Positions 7,945 to 15,120 of a stretch of 18,933 bases of DNA are shown one piece after another; the stretch's first letter is position 1; every line of letters begins with the position of its first letter. A model generated the notes under the pieces. The model was not told the origin of the DNA, did not search any database, and saw only the letters and a program-made list of their open reading frames with translations. This DNA comes from JBNRMR01 sp050942895 (lineage in GTDB: Bacteria > Bacillota > Clostridia > Christensenellales > UBA1750). The stretch spans positions 1 to 18,933 of the forward strand of contig JBMNOE010000035.1 in NCBI GenBank assembly GCA_050942895.1, given 5' to 3'. Both the position numbers and the translations under genes were made by a program.

Positions 7945-9996
7945 ATGATAGAAATTGAACAGGTAAGCTTCCGCTATGATGGAAGCACCGAAGATACGCT
8001 CCAAAACATCTCTATGTCAGTAAAAAAAGGTGAATGCGTCGTACTGACCGGAGCCTCGGGCTGCGGAAAAACCAGCGTAACGCGGCTTGTAAACGGATTA
8101 ATTCCTCATTTTTATTCTGGGAGACTGGAAGGGCGGGTGATGGTTGACGGCAGAAACATAGCGGGCTGTGAGCCGCATGAATTGGCGAATGTCGTCGGGT
8201 CGGTTTTCCAGAATCCACGAACTCAGTTTTTTACCACTGATACGGACAGCGAGCTCGTTTTCGGTATGGAGAACTGCGGTGTTCCCTATGATGAAATGCA
8301 CAAAAGGTACGCCGATACAATATATGCTCTGAGGCTTGAAAAGCTGTGCGGCAGGAACATCTTTGCCATGTCCGGCGGAGAAAAACAGAGGATTGCGTTT
8401 GGAAGTGTTTTTGCCTTGCACCCACAGGTGTACATATTGGATGAACCCTCCGCTAATTTGGATGCTGCCGGGATTCAAAAGCTTCAGGAGATTTTTCTTC
8501 TTTTAAAGGAGCAGGGCAAAACAATCCTGATTGCAGAACACAGACTGTACTACCTCCGTGAGGTGGCCGACCGGGTAGTGCTAATGAAGGAAGGTGGAAT
8601 TTCACAAATATTTCCCGCTGACGAGCTTGCCGGATTGCCAGTATCCGCGCTGAACGCTCTCGATTTACGGGCGTTTCATCCGACGCAGCTTCAAATAAAG
8701 CCAGAATCCACGCCTCAGGAGATCCCTACGCTTGAGCTTCGCGGCTTATCGGCGTCGTTTGAAAAAGGCAAGGAGATTGTTTCAGACATCAATATTGTCG
8801 TATCAACCGGCGAAATCGTCGGTATCATCGGTCCCAATGGGAAAGGGAAAACAACGCTGGCCCATACGATATGTGGACTGCACCGCGAAAAAAGAGGCAA
8901 GGTCTTGTTTGATGGGAAATTCATAAAGCCCCAAAATCGGTATCGATATGCTTTTCTTGTTATGCAGGATCCCAATTATCAGCTTTTTTGCGACAGTGTG
9001 TTGGCTGAACTGGAGTTGGCGGCGTCCGGCAGGCCGACCGATGCTAAAGAGCTTGCTGTGATACTTGAAGCTCTTGATTTGGAAAGCGTGAGGGACAGAC
9101 ATCCGCTATCTCTTTCCGGTGGGCAGAAGCAGCGGCTTTGCATCGCCCTTGCGGCGCTAAGCCCTGCAAAAGTTTTGATTTTTGACGAGCCTACCAGCGG
9201 ACTGGATTATGCAAACATGAGGCGGGTGTCCGAAATGCTGAACATGCTGGCGGCGAAGGGTAAAGCCATACTGGTTATTTCCCACGACAACGAGTTTCTT
9301 TCCGGAGCTTGCAGCCGGGTTATTTCATTATCTGCAAAAAATAACATCAATCATGAAAGCGAGGAGTTTTATTATGTCTCAGAACACTGTGTCCATGGAA
9401 AAAAGCTTAAGGCTAAAGATTTTATCAACACAGGCATCTTTTCCGTCATCTTTCTTGTGATCTTTTTCATCAGCATCACGGTTATGTGCCTGGTGCCTGT
9501 CACCCAGCCCTTTGGTGTTGCACTGTGCGCCCTTATCGCCGGGCCGGTTTATATGCTTCTGCGCGCCAAGTCGCCGAAGCCGGGCGGCATACTTCTGTTT
9601 GGCGCTGTTTACGCGGCTGTGATGTTTGCCACGGGTACCGGATGGCCGATGCCGCTTGGTATTATGATCGGCGCGATAATTGCCGAGCTGGTTACACTTG
9701 GAGAAAGACGAGCACATTTCTGGATGAACGGCATAGGCTATATGATCCTGATGGTAGGCGCGGCAATCGGCTCCTATACGCCGCTTTTGACCATGAAGCA
9801 ATACTATTTGGACGTTTCAGCTTCGAACAACGTGAGCGGAGACTTCATGGCGCGGCTGATGGAATTTATCAGCGGGCCGGTGCTGATTGCGGCCTTTGCA
9901 GTGACGGCTGTTTGCGCTGTTTTGGGTGTGCTGCTAGCACGGTCAATGTTCAAAAAACACTTTATCAAGGCTGGACTTATTAAAGAGGTGGTGTAA
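7945..9996 (+). CDS. Double EcfA ATPase fused in frame to a Trep_Strep/MptD-type S component
   Basis: The ATG at 7945 has GGAGG at 7934-7938. Residues 1-~235 form one ABC ATPase (Walker A GASGCGKTS 36-44, signature MSGGEKQ 142-148, Walker B VYILDEPSA 162-170, H-loop AEHR); residues ~262-465 form a second (GPNGKGKTT 296-304, LSGGQKQ 390-396, VLIFDEPTSGLD 410-421, SHDN). Such tandem EcfA proteins power ECF uptake. Residues ~488-683 are a multi-helix membrane protein of the Trep_Strep/MptD-family S component type. The joint falls in the A6 run at 9399-9404. With seven A's the ATPase would stop at a TAA just downstream, and the S component would read from its own ATG at 9374. The 683-residue fusion is thus either a single-base deletion, a base-calling error or a recoding site. 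The S component's ligand is unknown. Confidence 0.85.
   Translation: MIEIEQVSFRYDGSTEDTLQNISMSVKKGECVVLTGASGCGKTSVTRLVNGLIPHFYSGRLEGRVMVDGRNIAGCEPHELANVVGSVFQNPRTQFFTTDTDSELVFGMENCGVPYDEMHKRYADTIYALRLEKLCGRNIFAMSGGEKQRIAFGSVFALHPQVYILDEPSANLDAAGIQKLQEIFLLLKEQGKTILIAEHRLYYLREVADRVVLMKEGGISQIFPADELAGLPVSALNALDLRAFHPTQLQIKPESTPQEIPTLELRGLSASFEKGKEIVSDINIVVSTGEIVGIIGPNGKGKTTLAHTICGLHREKRGKVLFDGKFIKPQNRYRYAFLVMQDPNYQLFCDSVLAELELAASGRPTDAKELAVILEALDLESVRDRHPLSLSGGQKQRLCIALAALSPAKVLIFDEPTSGLDYANMRRVSEMLNMLAAKGKAILVISHDNEFLSGACSRVISLSAKNNINHESEEFYYVSEHCVHGKKLKAKDFINTGIFSVIFLVIFFISITVMCLVPVTQPFGVALCALIAGPVYMLLRAKSPKPGGILLFGAVYAAVMFATGTGWPMPLGIMIGAIIAELVTLGERRAHFWMNGIGYMILMVGAAIGSYTPLLTMKQYYLDVSASNNVSGDFMARLMEFISGPVLIAAFAVTAVCAVLGVLLARSMFKKHFIKAGLIKEVV
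9374..9996 (+). CDS. ECF S component (Trep_Strep/MptD family), probable ancestral start
   Basis: This is an alternative reading of the end of the fused gene. The ATG at 9374 has a strong ribosome binding site GAGGAG (9361-9366, 7-base spacing) that would have no purpose if only the fusion were made. From it the peptide reads MSQNTVSMEK, and after one additional base in the A6 run enters KLKAKDFINTG and six or so hydrophobic helices, giving 207 residues, the normal S-component size. S components bind the substrate in the membrane and dock on EcfT. As called, the frame from this ATG closes quickly, so expression needs either seven A's or a -1 slip on the A run. Substrate not predictable from sequence. 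Confidence 0.6.
9399..9405 (+). other. In-frame A AAA AAG slippery heptamer at the ATPase/S-component joint
   Basis: In the ATPase frame (codons GGA AAA AAG) the heptamer A AAA AAG is exactly the arrangement used for -1 frameshifting in bacterial dnaX. A -1 slip here leads to GCT TAA and ends the ATPase at about residue 488 (stop 9408-9410); no slip gives the ATPase-S fusion. GAGGAG at 9361-9366 lies about 33 bases upstream, further than the usual stimulatory spacing. Whether it is used is untested. Confidence 0.4.
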
Positions 9997-11820
9997 TTGT
10001 CCGCGCAAAAGCAAGCAAAGCCTAAAACCGGTCTTGCCCGAATTTTTGAATTGGCGGCGAATCGAAAGGGATTGCTGGTTGTGTCCGGCATCCTTTCGGC
10101 GCTGGCCGCTATTTCTTCTTTTGTTCCATACTTTGCAGTTTACTTTATGATACGGGGCATTATAACGGTCTATCCTGACTTTTCATTGCTGGACAGGCAG
10201 GTGTTTCTGGGATACGGATTGTTGGCGCTTGCAGGTGTTGCGGCAGATGTCATTTGTTATTTTGCAGCCTCCGTCTGCGCCCATATTGCCGCATTCGGAA
10301 CGCAGTACAAGATGAAAAGCGACTTCACCAAGCATCTGGCAAAGATTCCGCTGGGGTATCACCTGACCTTTGGAAGTGGGCGGTTCCGCAAAGTAATTGA
10401 CGAGGATATTGAAAAGGTCGAAACCTTTCTTGCCCACTCTTACCCGGATATCGTGGCGTCCTTCGCCGCTCCGCTTGTGATGATTGTCGTCCTGTTTTCT
10501 TTTGACTGGCGCTTTGGATTGGCGGCAATGGCGGCGGTGGTGATCGCGTTCATCACGCAGATGATGACCTTTGGAGCCGCCGGGCCGGAATTGATGGAAA
10601 AAATGCAAAAAGCTATGGCTGATATGACAAGTGCATCGGTGGAATATGTCCGGGGGATGCCCGTTCTCAAGGCCTTTGGGCAAACAGCCGGTTCCTTCAA
10701 GCAACTGTCCGGTTCCATAGAGGCATATACGAAATTCATGCTCACATACACCTTGAAATGGGAGAACTACACGGCCGCCTTTCAGACGATCATTAACAAC
10801 ATCTATCTTTTTATCCTGCCGGTAGGAATTTTGATAGGCCCCGGAACACAGGATTACGCTTCTTTTGCGCTGACCTTTATCTTCTACCTGCTGTTTGTGC
10901 CGTCGATGGCCTCCGTGCTGCAAAAGTTGATGTATGTGGCGTCATCCAGTATGCGGATTTCTGGCGGCATTGCCAGCTTCGACGCCATGATGAATTTGCC
11001 GGAGCTTGTGCCGCCCGCTGTCCCGCAAAACTGTAAAAGCAGCGAGGTATCCTTTCATGAAGTGTCCTTTGCCTACAATGACACGGATGGCGAGGCGCTT
11101 TCCAAAGTCAGTTTTACTGCTAAGCCCGGTGAAGTAACAGCGCTTGTCGGCCCATCGGGAAGCGGAAAAAGCACCATTGCCCACCTCATTCCCAGGTTTT
11201 GGGATGTAGACGGCGGCTCTATTTCCATTGGCGGTGTGGATATCCGGCAGATGCGTGAGGAAGAACTCATGGGACAAATCAGCTTTGTGTTTCAGGATGT
11301 GTTCCTTTTTGGGCAGTCTATCCGCGAGAATATCCGCATGGGCTGTCCGGAGGCTCCCGATGAGAAAATTGTGCGTGCGGCGAGGGCTGCGCAATGTGAT
11401 GACTTCATCAAACACTTGCCCAAGGGCTACGATACGGTCATCGGCGAGGACGGGGTGCATCTTTCGGGAGGTGAGCGGCAGCGCGTTGCCATTGCCCGAG
11501 CTATTGCACAAAATGCGCCCGTGTTGGTACTGGATGAAGCCACGGCCTTTGCCGATCCGGAAAATGAGCATCTCATTCAGCAGGCTTTGACAGAACTAAT
11601 GAAAGGGAAAACCGTTATTATGATTGCCCACCGCCTAAATACTGTGCGCGGCGCACAGAAAATTGTAGTGATGGAAGATGGGAAGGTTGCCGAGGAGGGC
11701 ACGCACGATCTGCTTTTGCAAAAAAGCGGCGCTTATGCCCGGATGTGGAAAAGCTATAGCGCCGCCGCAGATGGGCAGACCGGCGAAAGGAAGGAGGCGG
11801 TGGACAGTGCAAATGCTTAA
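9997..11820 (+). CDS. ABC half transporter, YbtP/IrtA-like (membrane plus ATPase domains)
   Basis: A 607-residue protein starting with TTG at 9997, right after the upstream TAA, with AGAGGTGG before it. Residues ~20-320 form a six-helix type IV (exporter-fold) membrane domain; residues ~345-590 form the ATPase with Walker A GPSGSGKST 385-393, signature LSGGERQ 489-495, Walker B VLVLDEATA 509-517 followed by FADPENE, and AHR. The DEATAFADPENE form is typical of YbtP-type subunits, which, with YbtQ, import ferric siderophores despite the exporter fold (likewise IrtAB). Import is inferred from the neighbouring AraC, ECF and DtxR-like genes. An alternative is a heterodimeric drug exporter. The gene is intact and overlaps the next by 14 bp. 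Confidence 0.88.
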   Translation: MSAQKQAKPKTGLARIFELAANRKGLLVVSGILSALAAISSFVPYFAVYFMIRGIITVYPDFSLLDRQVFLGYGLLALAGVAADVICYFAASVCAHIAAFGTQYKMKSDFTKHLAKIPLGYHLTFGSGRFRKVIDEDIEKVETFLAHSYPDIVASFAAPLVMIVVLFSFDWRFGLAAMAAVVIAFITQMMTFGAAGPELMEKMQKAMADMTSASVEYVRGMPVLKAFGQTAGSFKQLSGSIEAYTKFMLTYTLKWENYTAAFQTIINNIYLFILPVGILIGPGTQDYASFALTFIFYLLFVPSMASVLQKLMYVASSSMRISGGIASFDAMMNLPELVPPAVPQNCKSSEVSFHEVSFAYNDTDGEALSKVSFTAKPGEVTALVGPSGSGKSTIAHLIPRFWDVDGGSISIGGVDIRQMREEELMGQISFVFQDVFLFGQSIRENIRMGCPEAPDEKIVRAARAAQCDDFIKHLPKGYDTVIGEDGVHLSGGERQRVAIARAIAQNAPVLVLDEATAFADPENEHLIQQALTELMKGKTVIMIAHRLNTVRGAQKIVVMEDGKVAEEGTHDLLLQKSGAYARMWKSYSAAADGQTGERKEAVDSANA

Positions 11821-13545
11821 TCAGATATTACTGCTCGATAAAAACGGGAAAGACGGCATTCGCAGTGCAGTCCTCGCCTGCACAATTACAAGTCTCTCTT
11901 TAATGATTCCCTTTACACTTACCATACAAATTTTTATAGAGCTGCTAAAACCGCTCAGCGGTGAAAGCATGAATTGGATCCGACTTTGGCTGATTTTCGG
12001 CATTGGCCTTGCATCGGCCCTTCTGATTTTTCTGCTTTCCAAGCATGACTACAAGAAAACCTACGGCAATTCCTATGGGCAGGCCGAGGCCACAAGACTT
12101 CGGGTTGCGGAGCAGCTTCGCAAGCTTCCTATGAGTTTTTTCAATGCGAAAGATCTTTCCGAGTTGACTTCAAACATGATGTCCGACTGCACCAACATTG
12201 AACAGACGATGGCGAATGGCATTCCGCAGCTTTTTGCAAATATCATTTCGGCATCCATTGTCTGCGTGGCCCTGGCCTTTTTTGATTGGCGAATGGCCTT
12301 GGCTCTTTTCATCAGCTTACCCATTGCCCTGCTTATCTTTTGGTTGAGCCGAAAGCTGCAGAGCCGCCTGTTTGCGGGGCAAGTGGACGCGAAGCTCAAA
12401 GCAGTGAAGCAATCACAGGAGTATCTGGAGGGCATCAAGGTGATTCGTGCCTGCGGTCTTGGAGGAACGAAATTCAAGGCGCTGGATGAAGCTTTTTGGA
12501 GCTTAAAAAAGCGTCCCTGCGCGTGGAATTAGCATCCGGTTCCATCATGGCTATTTCCAGCATCGTATTGCGTTCAGGGGTCGGTATTGTGGCTTTTATC
12601 GGAGCGATTCTCCTTTTAGGAGAGCAGATTTCCTTTTTGCCGCTCCTAATGTTTTTACTCATTGCCACGCGGGTGTATGGGCCAATCTTGACTGTTCTGA
12701 CGCTGCTGCCGGATATGCTGTATCTTTCCGTATCCACAAAACGACTGCGTGCGCTCATGGATACAGAACCCATGAAGGGCCGCGCCGATATTGAAATTCC
12801 CAACTTTGGTGTTCAGTTTGATGATGTTTCTTTTGCGTATGGAGAAAGCGATGTGCTTAAGAACATCGCTTTTAACGCACCGGAAGGCACTGTAACCGCT
12901 CTTGTCGGGCCCTCTGGCAGTGGTAAAAGCACCCTTGCCAAGCTGGCTGCCCGGTTTTGGGATGTGCAAAAAGGAGCCGTGCAGGTTGGGGGAATTGATG
13001 TAAAAAAACTTGACCCGGAATATTTGATGCGTCACATTTCATTTGTCTTTCAGGATGTTATTCTATTTAACGATACAATCGAGGGCAACATTCGCATCGG
13101 GAAGCCGGATGCCACGATGCAAGAAATTCAAGATGCCGCGAGGGCGGCGCACTGCCACGACTTCATCATGGCGCTGCCGGAGGGCTATAACACAATGTTA
13201 GGCGAGAGCGGAAATACTCTGTCAGGCGGAGAAAAACAGCGCATCTCCATTGCCCGTGCGCTTATAAAGAACGCACCCATCATACTGCTCGATGAAACAA
13301 CCTCCAGCCTGGACGTGGACAACGAGCAGGAAATTAATCGGGCGCTGGATGTTCTGATGCGGGGCAAGACGGTTCTTGTCATTGCCCATCGGCTGAATAC
13401 CATTATGGGAGCAGACAATATTTTGGTCTTGGATGGCGGTAGCATCCGTGAACATGGCACCCACACGGAATTGCTCGCTCAAAACGGCTGGTATGCACGC
13501 ATGGTTGAACGGCAGGAGCAAGCATGTAAATGGGTTGTCGGATAG
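11807..13545 (+). CDS. ABC half transporter, YbtQ/IrtB-like, split by a one-base frameshift
   Basis: Partner of the preceding half transporter. GTG 11807 is preferred because AGGAGG (11792-11797) lies 9 bases upstream; ATG 11813 is in the same frame. The membrane domain runs from about residue 15 to 310 and the ATPase from about 325 (Walker A GPSGSGKST, signature LSGGEKQ, Walker B ILLDETTSSLD, AHR). The frame breaks at the A6 run 12505-12510: the first part stops at 12532 and the rest continues in another frame (ELKKASLRVELASGS) to TAG 13543-13545. One extra A gives 579 residues, a normal size with no lost sequence. Without it only a fragment lacking the ATPase would be made, and the heterodimer would be dead. 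The break lies inside the last third of the membrane domain. Confidence 0.85.
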
Positions 13546-13578
13546 AGGTTGAGGGGCTATCTGTTAATGGGGGATAGA

Positions 13579-13763
13579 ATGAAACTCTATGTGTCGGGCA
13601 AGGGATATTTGGAAGCTGTGCCGATGCTCAAAATAAAATGGGTATGGTGCGTTCCGTTGACCTTGCCCAGCACATCGATGACCTCAAGTCAGTATCAGTG
13701 CAGCTTCTTACAGTCGCAACATCAACAAACATGCTAAGACGCAAGAAAGGAATACCGGGATGA
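13579..13763 (+). pseudogene. DtxR/MntR-like regulator remnant
   Basis: ATG 13579 begins MKLYVSGKGYLEAVPML, close to the usual first helix of DtxR/MntR proteins. After a one-base deficit at CTCAAAATAAAATGG (near 13626-13640) the matching continuation is in another frame (NKMGMVRSVDLAQHIDDLKS), which is the start of the winged helix-turn-helix. The recognition helix then degenerates, and this frame ends at TGA 13761-13763, overlapping the next gene's ATG (ATGA). It is thus a truncated first regulator directly in front of a complete, more divergent regulator of the same type. No full protein can be made, although the ATGA overlap could still couple translation to the downstream gene. Confidence 0.55.
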
Positions 13764-14176
13764 AAAATCTTACGCCGTCTCAATCCCATTATATTAGAGC
13801 GGTCTATGAGCTTTCCTCTGATTGCGATGATGGCGTGCGCGTATGTGATGTTGCGAAAAAGCTTAGTGTCTCCAAAGCCAGCGCCAGCCTTGCTCTCTCA
13901 AAGTTAGCTGAGCAAGGGTTTCTCTATAAAGATGCTGACCGACACGGTCACTTAACGGAAAGCGGCGAGCGCAAAGCGGTTCTATTGCTGGACAAGTTTG
14001 ATGTTATCAGGACGTTCCTTGTAAAGACTTTAGGTGTAGAAAAAAGCGTTGCAGCCCATGACGCCTGCGCCATAGAGCATGTGATCAGTACGGACACCCT
14101 CTGTGCTATTTGCCACTTCTCCAATAGAACGAGATGCACGAATTCATGTTCTCTATCTTGCAACCCCGACCCTTAG
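13760..14176 (+). CDS. DtxR/MntR-like metal-dependent transcriptional regulator
   Basis: A 138-residue protein with an N-terminal winged helix-turn-helix (YIRAVYELSSD, VCDVAKKLSVSKASASLALS as recognition region, a wing with HGHLTESG) and a helical part (DACAIEHVISTDTLCAICHF). The DACAIEHVIS segment holds Asp, Cys, Glu and His spaced as in the metal-binding/dimer domain of DtxR/MntR-type repressors, which use Fe or Mn as co-repressor. The Cys-rich tail is unusual for the family and frequent in clostridial relatives. AAAGGA at 13746-13751 supports the start. As the last gene of the operon it likely gives metal feedback on the transporter genes, possibly at the 7162-7203 palindrome. Confidence 0.8.
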   Translation: MKNLTPSQSHYIRAVYELSSDCDDGVRVCDVAKKLSVSKASASLALSKLAEQGFLYKDADRHGHLTESGERKAVLLLDKFDVIRTFLVKTLGVEKSVAAHDACAIEHVISTDTLCAICHFSNRTRCTNSCSLSCNPDP

Positions 14177-14226
14177 AAAATACTGGAACGCAGATTCTCT
14201 TATTGGCCGATAAGATGCAAATATTC

Positions 14227-14296
14227 TGACTGCCAAAGCCATTCGGTGTTGGTAGGCTGATGAACACGCGCTTTTTTGGTCTTCCAATGGCAGTCA
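14227..14296. repeat. 9-bp inverted repeat downstream of the cargo operon
   Basis: TGACTGCCA (14227-14235) and TGGCAGTCA (14288-14296) are perfect inverted copies separated by 52 bases. They sit between the DtxR-like gene and the short ORF at 14317. They may be a regulatory or element-end feature; no gene lies between them. Confidence 0.4.
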
Positions 14297-14316
14297 TGCG
14301 ATTGGAGGATCTTTTT

Positions 14317-14421
14317 ATGTTCATACAAGAATTTTATCGGCTGATGGAGGGGCCGCCACTTGACCGTGACGGCTTTGCTTAGCTGACCACAGAGTTTGCT
14401 GTAGATTCAAAAAATCCATAG
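14317..14421 (+). pseudogene. Short ORF with an in-frame amber codon
   Basis: ATG 14317 has TTGGAGGAT a few bases upstream. The frame reads MFIQEFYRLMEGPPLDRDGF plus A, then TAG at 14380-14382, then continues in the same frame LTTEFAVDSKNP to TAG at 14419-14421, with a terminator starting at the next base. A GAG-to-TAG or similar substitution would unite it into about 34 residues. I do not recognise the family. The good ribosome binding site, consistent frame and immediate terminator suggest it was a real small gene, or the end of a larger deleted one. Confidence 0.35.
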
Positions 14422-14451
14422 AAAATGGGCGCGTATATTGCGCTCATTTTT
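14422..14451 (+). terminator. Rho-independent terminator
   Basis: AAAATGGGCGC (14422-14432) pairs with GCGCTCATTTT (14440-14450), with a single G-U wobble, a 7-base loop, and a T run at the end. It closes the cargo/short-ORF region before the mobilisation module. Confidence 0.75.
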
Positions 14452-14457
14452 CATTCG

Positions 14458-14494
14458 ACACCTTTTGCGGGTTTTCCCAAAAAGGTGTTTTTTT
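14458..14494 (+). terminator. Second rho-independent terminator
   Basis: ACACCTTTT (14458-14466) pairs with AAAAGGTGT (14480-14488), followed by a run of seven T (14488-14494). It is the second hairpin in tandem after the one at 14422-14451 and would insulate the mobilisation genes from cargo transcription. Confidence 0.75.
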
Positions 14495-14521
14495 GTTGCC
14501 CTTTTCGGTTGAATATTGGCC

Positions 14522-14545
14522 GGACAAGCCAATGATTGGCTGTCC
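14522..14545 (+). repeat. Bulged hairpin in the leader of the mobilisation module
   Basis: GGACAAGCCAAT (14522-14533) and ATTGGCTGTCC (14535-14545) pair with one bulged A around a single-base centre. It is the first of several stem-loops in the leader of the sigma-like genes. Its function is unknown. Confidence 0.45.
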
Positions 14546-14565
14546 CGGCTGCCGTTCGCCTCCCT

Positions 14566-14600
14566 GTCCTTTCTGAAACTTCAAATCATTCAGAAAGGAC
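14566..14600 (+). promoter_or_regulatory. Hairpin sequestering the ribosome binding site of the first sigma-like gene
   Basis: GTCCTTTCTG (14566-14575) is perfectly complementary to CAGAAAGGAC (14591-14600), leaving a 15-base loop. The right arm contains the AAAGGA Shine-Dalgarno for the ATG at 14609. In RNA this stem would hide the ribosome binding site, suggesting translational control. Confidence 0.6.
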
Positions 14601-14608
14601 GAAAAGTC

Positions 14609-15037
14609 ATGGAGGTACATATCAAAATCAACGGGCAAGCTGTGTCCGTTGAAGTAAGGATAGAAGTCTATGAATTTCTCGACTGTGCCAAGCGCAAAAG
14701 CGAAAATCTTCACCATGAGAAGCGGAGGCATTGGGATTACCGCGAATTTGATGAGTACATCGTCTTGACCGAGGGCCGCAACTGCTACTATCAAACGCCG
14801 GAACAGATATATTGCAGCAAGGAAACCATGCTGGAAATATTGGCTGCGCTGTCGCTCTGCACAGAAACACAGCGCAAAAGGTTTTTTCTCTACGCTCTGG
14901 ACGATTTGAGCTTTGCCGAGATTGGCAGGCTTGAGGGCTGCTCCAAATATGCCGTGCGGGATTCCATTGAAGCGGTACGAAAAAAATGCAGAGATTTTTT
15001 CAAAAAAGGCCCCCACGAAACGCCATTTTCGGGCTAA
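14609..15037 (+). CDS. Sigma-70-like small element protein (region 4-type helix-turn-helix)
   Basis: A 142-residue protein beginning MEVHIKINGQAVSVEVRIEV, followed by a charged middle (HEKRRHWDYREFDEY) and a C-terminal part where TQRKRFFLYALDDLSFAEIG and EGCSKYAVRDSIEAVRKKCR form a sigma region 4-like helix-turn-helix. Proteins of this kind are common next to mobilisation genes of clostridial elements and are usually labelled sigma factor-like, but regions 2 and 3 are not evident, so transcriptional activity is uncertain. I pick ATG 14609, because AAAGGA at 14594-14599 is the only good ribosome binding site and the product then has the usual size. It precedes a second protein of the same type by 83 bp, each behind its own hairpin. 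Confidence 0.7.
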   Translation: MEVHIKINGQAVSVEVRIEVYEFLDCAKRKSENLHHEKRRHWDYREFDEYIVLTEGRNCYYQTPEQIYCSKETMLEILAALSLCTETQRKRFFLYALDDLSFAEIGRLEGCSKYAVRDSIEAVRKKCRDFFKKGPHETPFSG

Positions 15038-15041
15038 CCAA

Positions 15042-15062
15042 GTGAGAGTATTTTTCTCTCAC
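15042..15062 (+). repeat. Stem-loop after the first sigma-like gene
   Basis: GTGAGAG (15042-15048) pairs perfectly with CTCTCAC (15056-15062) around a T-rich 7-base loop, starting five bases after the upstream stop codon. No T run follows, so it may be an RNA stabiliser or processing element rather than a terminator. Confidence 0.5.
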
Positions 15063-15073
15063 ATCACCGGATC

Positions 15074-15097
15074 GGGACAGGCATTTTTGCCTGTCCC
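15074..15097 (+). terminator. Stem-loop with short T run before the second sigma-like gene
   Basis: GGGACAGGC (15074-15082) pairs perfectly with GCCTGTCCC (15089-15097), followed by TTTT. The GC-rich stem plus T run looks like a terminator or attenuator in the leader of the gene starting at 15121; a partial terminator would tune downstream expression of the mob genes. Confidence 0.55.
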
Positions 15098-15120
15098 TTT
15101 TCCGTTTGGAGGTTACGCCC

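Noticed and set aside
9379..9801. Minus-strand frame of 140 codons opposite the S component.
   Set aside because: Composition is extreme (His, Lys, Asp) because it is antisense to membrane helices; no family resemblance.
10183..10923. Minus-strand open frame of 246 codons inside the first ABC half transporter.
   Set aside because: It is antisense to a well-supported gene, is His/Arg/Gln-rich without recognisable motifs, and has no ribosome binding site.
9997..13545. Multidrug or tetracycline exporter of the TetAB(46)/PatAB type.
   Set aside because: The fold is compatible, but the neighbouring ECF genes, AraC-type and DtxR-like regulators and the FADPENE form fit the YbtPQ/IrtAB group better. 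Kept as an alternative, not the main call.
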